Positions 5,832-7,995 of a stretch of DNA of 7,995 nucleotides are shown here, piece by piece. Both the position numbers and the translations under genes were made by a program. Within the stretch, counting starts at the first letter, position 1; each line of letters starts with the position of its first letter. Below the pieces are notes generated by a model, which was given only the letters and a program-made list of their open reading frames with translations, ran no database searches and was not told where the DNA came from. Source of the stretch: an uncultured Bacteroides sp. (GTDB lineage Bacteria; Bacteroidota; Bacteroidia; Bacteroidales; Bacteroidaceae); the NCBI RefSeq assembly GCF_905207245.1, contig NZ_CAJLKP010000139.1:1-7995 (forward strand). The letters are read 5' to 3'.

Positions 5832-7262
5832 ATGGAATCGAATCGAATAATACCGAAAGGAATCCTCTTTCCGTTCATTCTGCTCACCACGCTGTTCTTT
5901 GCCTGGGCTGTGCCGAATAATCTTACGGATACCATGCTCGCCGCATTCAAGCGAATCATGAGTATCAGTGACTCGAAAACTGCCTGGATACAAGTGGTGT
6001 GTTATCTATTGGGCTATGGATGCTGTGCCATTCCGGGTGCATTATTTATCAAGAAGTACACTTATAAGTCCGGTGTAATGTTGGGACTTGGTTTGTATGC
6101 TTTGGGTGCCTTATTGTTCTATCCGGCAATGCTTTGCTCCGGAATAAACGTTGAGTTCAGTTTCTTCATGTACCTGCTGGCCATTTTTGTTCTTTTTGCC
6201 GGACTTTCCGTATTGGAAACATCAACCAATTCGTATGTATTGGCAATTGGTCCTGAGAGTACAGCTACACGCCGTTTAAACCTATCGCAGGCATTCAATC
6301 CGTTTGGAGCAATTACGGGAGTAGTGATTAGTCAGATTTTCATTCTTTCGCAATTGAACATGATGACTGCTTCAGAACGTAGCCAACTCCCGGCTAGTGA
6401 ATTGGCTGCCATCCAAGGTCAGGAATTAAGTGCTGTCACTATGGCGTATGTAGTGCTTGGATTGGTGATGTTGGTTCTTTTAGCTGCTATTTGGATTACC
6501 AAAATGCCTAATCTTAGCGAAAAGGGAGAAAAAGTTGAATTTGGCGCCACTTTCCGCAGGCTCATGAAAAATAAGAATTATGTGTGGGGCGTAGTTGCGC
6601 AATTCTTCTATGTAGGTGCACAGATAGCTGTGTGGTCATTTGTCATTCGCTATGCTATGCAGCAGTTGAATTTTGACGGTGTGTTGGCTTCTCTGGGCAA
6701 TACGGCTTCTGCCGATGCAGTTGTAGATGCCTTGCGCAATGTAGAACCTGTATCTGCCGCATTCTATAATGGTTGCGAATGGCTTGGATTGAATGACTTG
6801 TTGCCTCGTACGGCCGAACAGGCAGCCGCGACTTATTACATTATGTCGCTTATCCTCTTTGTCGCTATGCGCTTCCTATGTACAGGGATGATGAAGTATG
6901 TGAAAGCCTACAAACTTTTGATAGGTCTCGCTATTCTTGCCGTACTATGCTGTGTAGGTGCTATGCTTGGTAAGGGTAGTTTCGGAGTATATTGCCTGAT
7001 GGGTATTTCCGGATGTATGTCACTGATGTTCCCAACCATTTATGGCTTTGGACTTACAGGATTGGGAGAAGATACTAAAATCGGAGGTTCGGGCATGGTA
7101 ATGGCCATTGCAGGTGCGGCGCTCTTGACTCAAATCCAAGGAATTGTGTCTGATCAGACCGGTAGCATTATGGCTGCATATATTGTTCCGGCTATAGCTT
7201 TTGCGGTTATTGCTTACTATGGATATTTCATTGCAAGAAAACAGGAATTAGCAATTAAATAA
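5832..7262 (+). CDS. fucP: L-fucose:H+ symporter-type MFS permease
   Basis: This 476-residue inner-membrane protein belongs to the FucP family of the major facilitator superfamily, which couples sugar uptake to proton entry. The family's two key acidic residues are present: D33 in NNLTD (E. coli FucP D46) and E129 in VLETSTN (E. coli E135). The block GPESTATRRLNLSQAFNPFGA (140-160 region) is typical. About 12 hydrophobic segments are seen. It is longer than E. coli FucP (438), mainly because of a polar segment of about 50 residues (280-330) between helices in the C-terminal half. It starts 26 bases after the lipoprotein gene and ends 8 bases before the kinase, so it is in the same operon. No Shine-Dalgarno sequence is evident. 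The substrate could be L-fucose, D-arabinose or another sugar of the same configuration; E. coli FucP is known to carry D-arabinose as well. Confidence 0.94.
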   Translation: MESNRIIPKGILFPFILLTTLFFAWAVPNNLTDTMLAAFKRIMSISDSKTAWIQVVCYLLGYGCCAIPGALFIKKYTYKSGVMLGLGLYALGALLFYPAMLCSGINVEFSFFMYLLAIFVLFAGLSVLETSTNSYVLAIGPESTATRRLNLSQAFNPFGAITGVVISQIFILSQLNMMTASERSQLPASELAAIQGQELSAVTMAYVVLGLVMLVLLAAIWITKMPNLSEKGEKVEFGATFRRLMKNKNYVWGVVAQFFYVGAQIAVWSFVIRYAMQQLNFDGVLASLGNTASADAVVDALRNVEPVSAAFYNGCEWLGLNDLLPRTAEQAAATYYIMSLILFVAMRFLCTGMMKYVKAYKLLIGLAILAVLCCVGAMLGKGSFGVYCLMGISGCMSLMFPTIYGFGLTGLGEDTKIGGSGMVMAIAGAALLTQIQGIVSDQTGSIMAAYIVPAIAFAVIAYYGYFIARKQELAIK

Positions 7263-7270
7263 GAATTCAC

Positions 7271-7995
7271 ATGATAGAATCTAATAAGAAATATGTCATT
7301 GGACTTGATTTCGGTACGGATTCCTGCCGGGCATTAATAGTGGATGTGCGCAATGGAGATGAAGTTGCTACGGGGGTAAGTTTCTACCCCCGTTGGAAAG
7401 CAGGTCTTTACTGCGATGCACAGAGTAATCGGTATCGCCAGCATCCGCTGGATTATATTGAATCTATGACGGAAGCTGTGCACACTGCTTTATCCCATCT
7501 GACAGAAGAGGAGATAGCTTCTATTTGTGGGTTATGTTTTGACACCACTGGCAGTACACCTGCATTGACTGATTGCAATGGGATGCCATTAGCCTTGAAT
7601 CCTGAATTTGCAGAAGAGCCGGATGCCATGTTTATCCTTTGGAAAGACCATACGGCGGTTCGTGAAGCCGAGCAGATAAACGCTCTCATGAAGGAACGTA
7701 ATCTTGACTATTTACTCTACGAAGGAGGTACTTATTCTTCAGAATGGGTATGGTCAAAAGTTTTACATGTCATCAATACTAATTCTAAAGTAAAAGAGGC
7801 TGTTTATTCATGGACAGAGCATTGTGATTGGATGACAGGTTTGGTTACAGGGAACACAATTCCGGAAAAAATGCTTCGTAGCCGTTGTGCAGCAGGGCAT
7901 AAAGCTATGTGGCACGAAAGCTGGTTACTTTCTTCTTCCGAAGTTCTTTTAGAACTTAATCCCTCCCTGAACAGAATCCTCCCCCATCTTTTCAC
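7271..7995 (+). CDS. araB: AraB-type ribulokinase, N-terminal part (cut by window end)
   Basis: FGGY-family sugar kinase that transfers phosphate from ATP to ribulose. The 241 complete codons seen are about 43% of a typical AraB (566 residues in E. coli). Matches to AraB run along the whole length: GLDFGTDSCRALIVD (11-25, phosphate-binding region), FYPRWKAGLYCDA (38-50), HPLDYIESM (58-66), DTTGSTP (91-97), EFAEEPDAMFILWKDHTA (112-129), YSSEW (155-159), RCAAGHKAMWHESW (205-218) and the ELNPSLNRILPHLF region at the end. The catalytic Asp expected in the later GGAFDxH-type motif lies beyond the window. The gene follows fucP after 8 bases. AraB enzymes accept L- and D-ribulose, so with FucI this kinase could make D-ribulose 5-phosphate. 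The final 55 bases recur inverted at 1-55, so the 3' continuation is uncertain. Confidence 0.9.
   Translation, partial: MIESNKKYVIGLDFGTDSCRALIVDVRNGDEVATGVSFYPRWKAGLYCDAQSNRYRQHPLDYIESMTEAVHTALSHLTEEEIASICGLCFDTTGSTPALTDCNGMPLALNPEFAEEPDAMFILWKDHTAVREAEQINALMKERNLDYLLYEGGTYSSEWVWSKVLHVINTNSKVKEAVYSWTEHCDWMTGLVTGNTIPEKMLRSRCAAGHKAMWHESWLLSSSEVLLELNPSLNRILPHLF
7941..7995 (+). repeat. Right copy of 55-bp terminal inverted repeat (inside kinase gene)
   Basis: Exact reverse complement of positions 1-55. It covers the last two bases of kinase codon 224 through the window end, and its sequence fits the AraB family, so this is the native copy. Its inner edge is the small hairpin AAGTTCT-TTT-AGAACTT (7941-7957). 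Confidence 0.95.

Noticed and set aside
1..7995. The terminal inverted repeats as ends of a transposon
   Set aside because: No transposase or integrase gene is present, the right repeat is ordinary in-frame kinase coding sequence, and target-site duplications cannot be seen because the window stops at the repeats.
7804..7995. Minus-strand open frame at the right end
   Set aside because: It is antisense to the AraB-type kinase, whose plus-strand translation matches the family throughout.
1..7995. CRISPR arrays, tRNA or rRNA genes
   Set aside because: No regularly spaced repeat array and no recognisable tRNA or rRNA sequence was seen on either strand.

Overview
The window looks like a carbohydrate-catabolism locus from a gut-type Bacteroidales bacterium (Bacteroides, Phocaeicola or Parabacteroides relatives). 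This rests on promoters of the Bacteroidetes form TTTG-N19/20-TAnnTTTG, the lack of Shine-Dalgarno sequences before most genes, a Bacteroidetes-type lipoprotein, and protein content typical of these genomes. No taxonomic marker gene is present, so the genus is not determined.

Layout. Positions 1-55 are an exact inverted copy of the last 55 bases (7941-7995), which lie inside a kinase gene. Positions 56-387 hold no gene; they contain a pyrimidine-rich direct repeat and a 20-bp perfect hairpin. A leftward gene (388-1473) encodes a secreted protein of unknown function. A 223-bp divergent control region (1474-1696) follows, with two well-formed, mirror-image promoters. Rightward from there are a LacI-family regulator (1697-2701) that ends in an intrinsic terminator, then a tight four-gene run: L-fucose/D-arabinose isomerase fucI (2780-4567), a lipoprotein of unknown function (4564-5805, ATGA overlap with fucI), a fucose-type MFS sugar:H+ symporter fucP (5832-7262), and the N-terminal 241 codons of an AraB-type ribulokinase (7271-7995), cut by the window edge.

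How the genes fit together. FucP would import a sugar, FucI would isomerise the aldose to a ketose, and the kinase would phosphorylate the ketose. The LacI-type protein would sense the sugar or an intermediate. The kinase resembles ribulokinase (AraB) rather than fuculokinase, and no aldolase (fucA) is seen. I therefore infer that the locus may serve D-arabinose (D-arabinose to D-ribulose to D-ribulose 5-phosphate) as well as, or instead of, L-fucose. The two exported proteins of unknown function are candidates for periplasmic or surface handling of that sugar.

The most unusual features are the 55-bp inverted repeat at the two extreme ends, which may be an assembly-graph boundary, a chimera or a real inversion; the quasi-palindromic divergent promoter; the mixed FucI/FucP/AraB pathway; and the two conserved-looking proteins without a known function.
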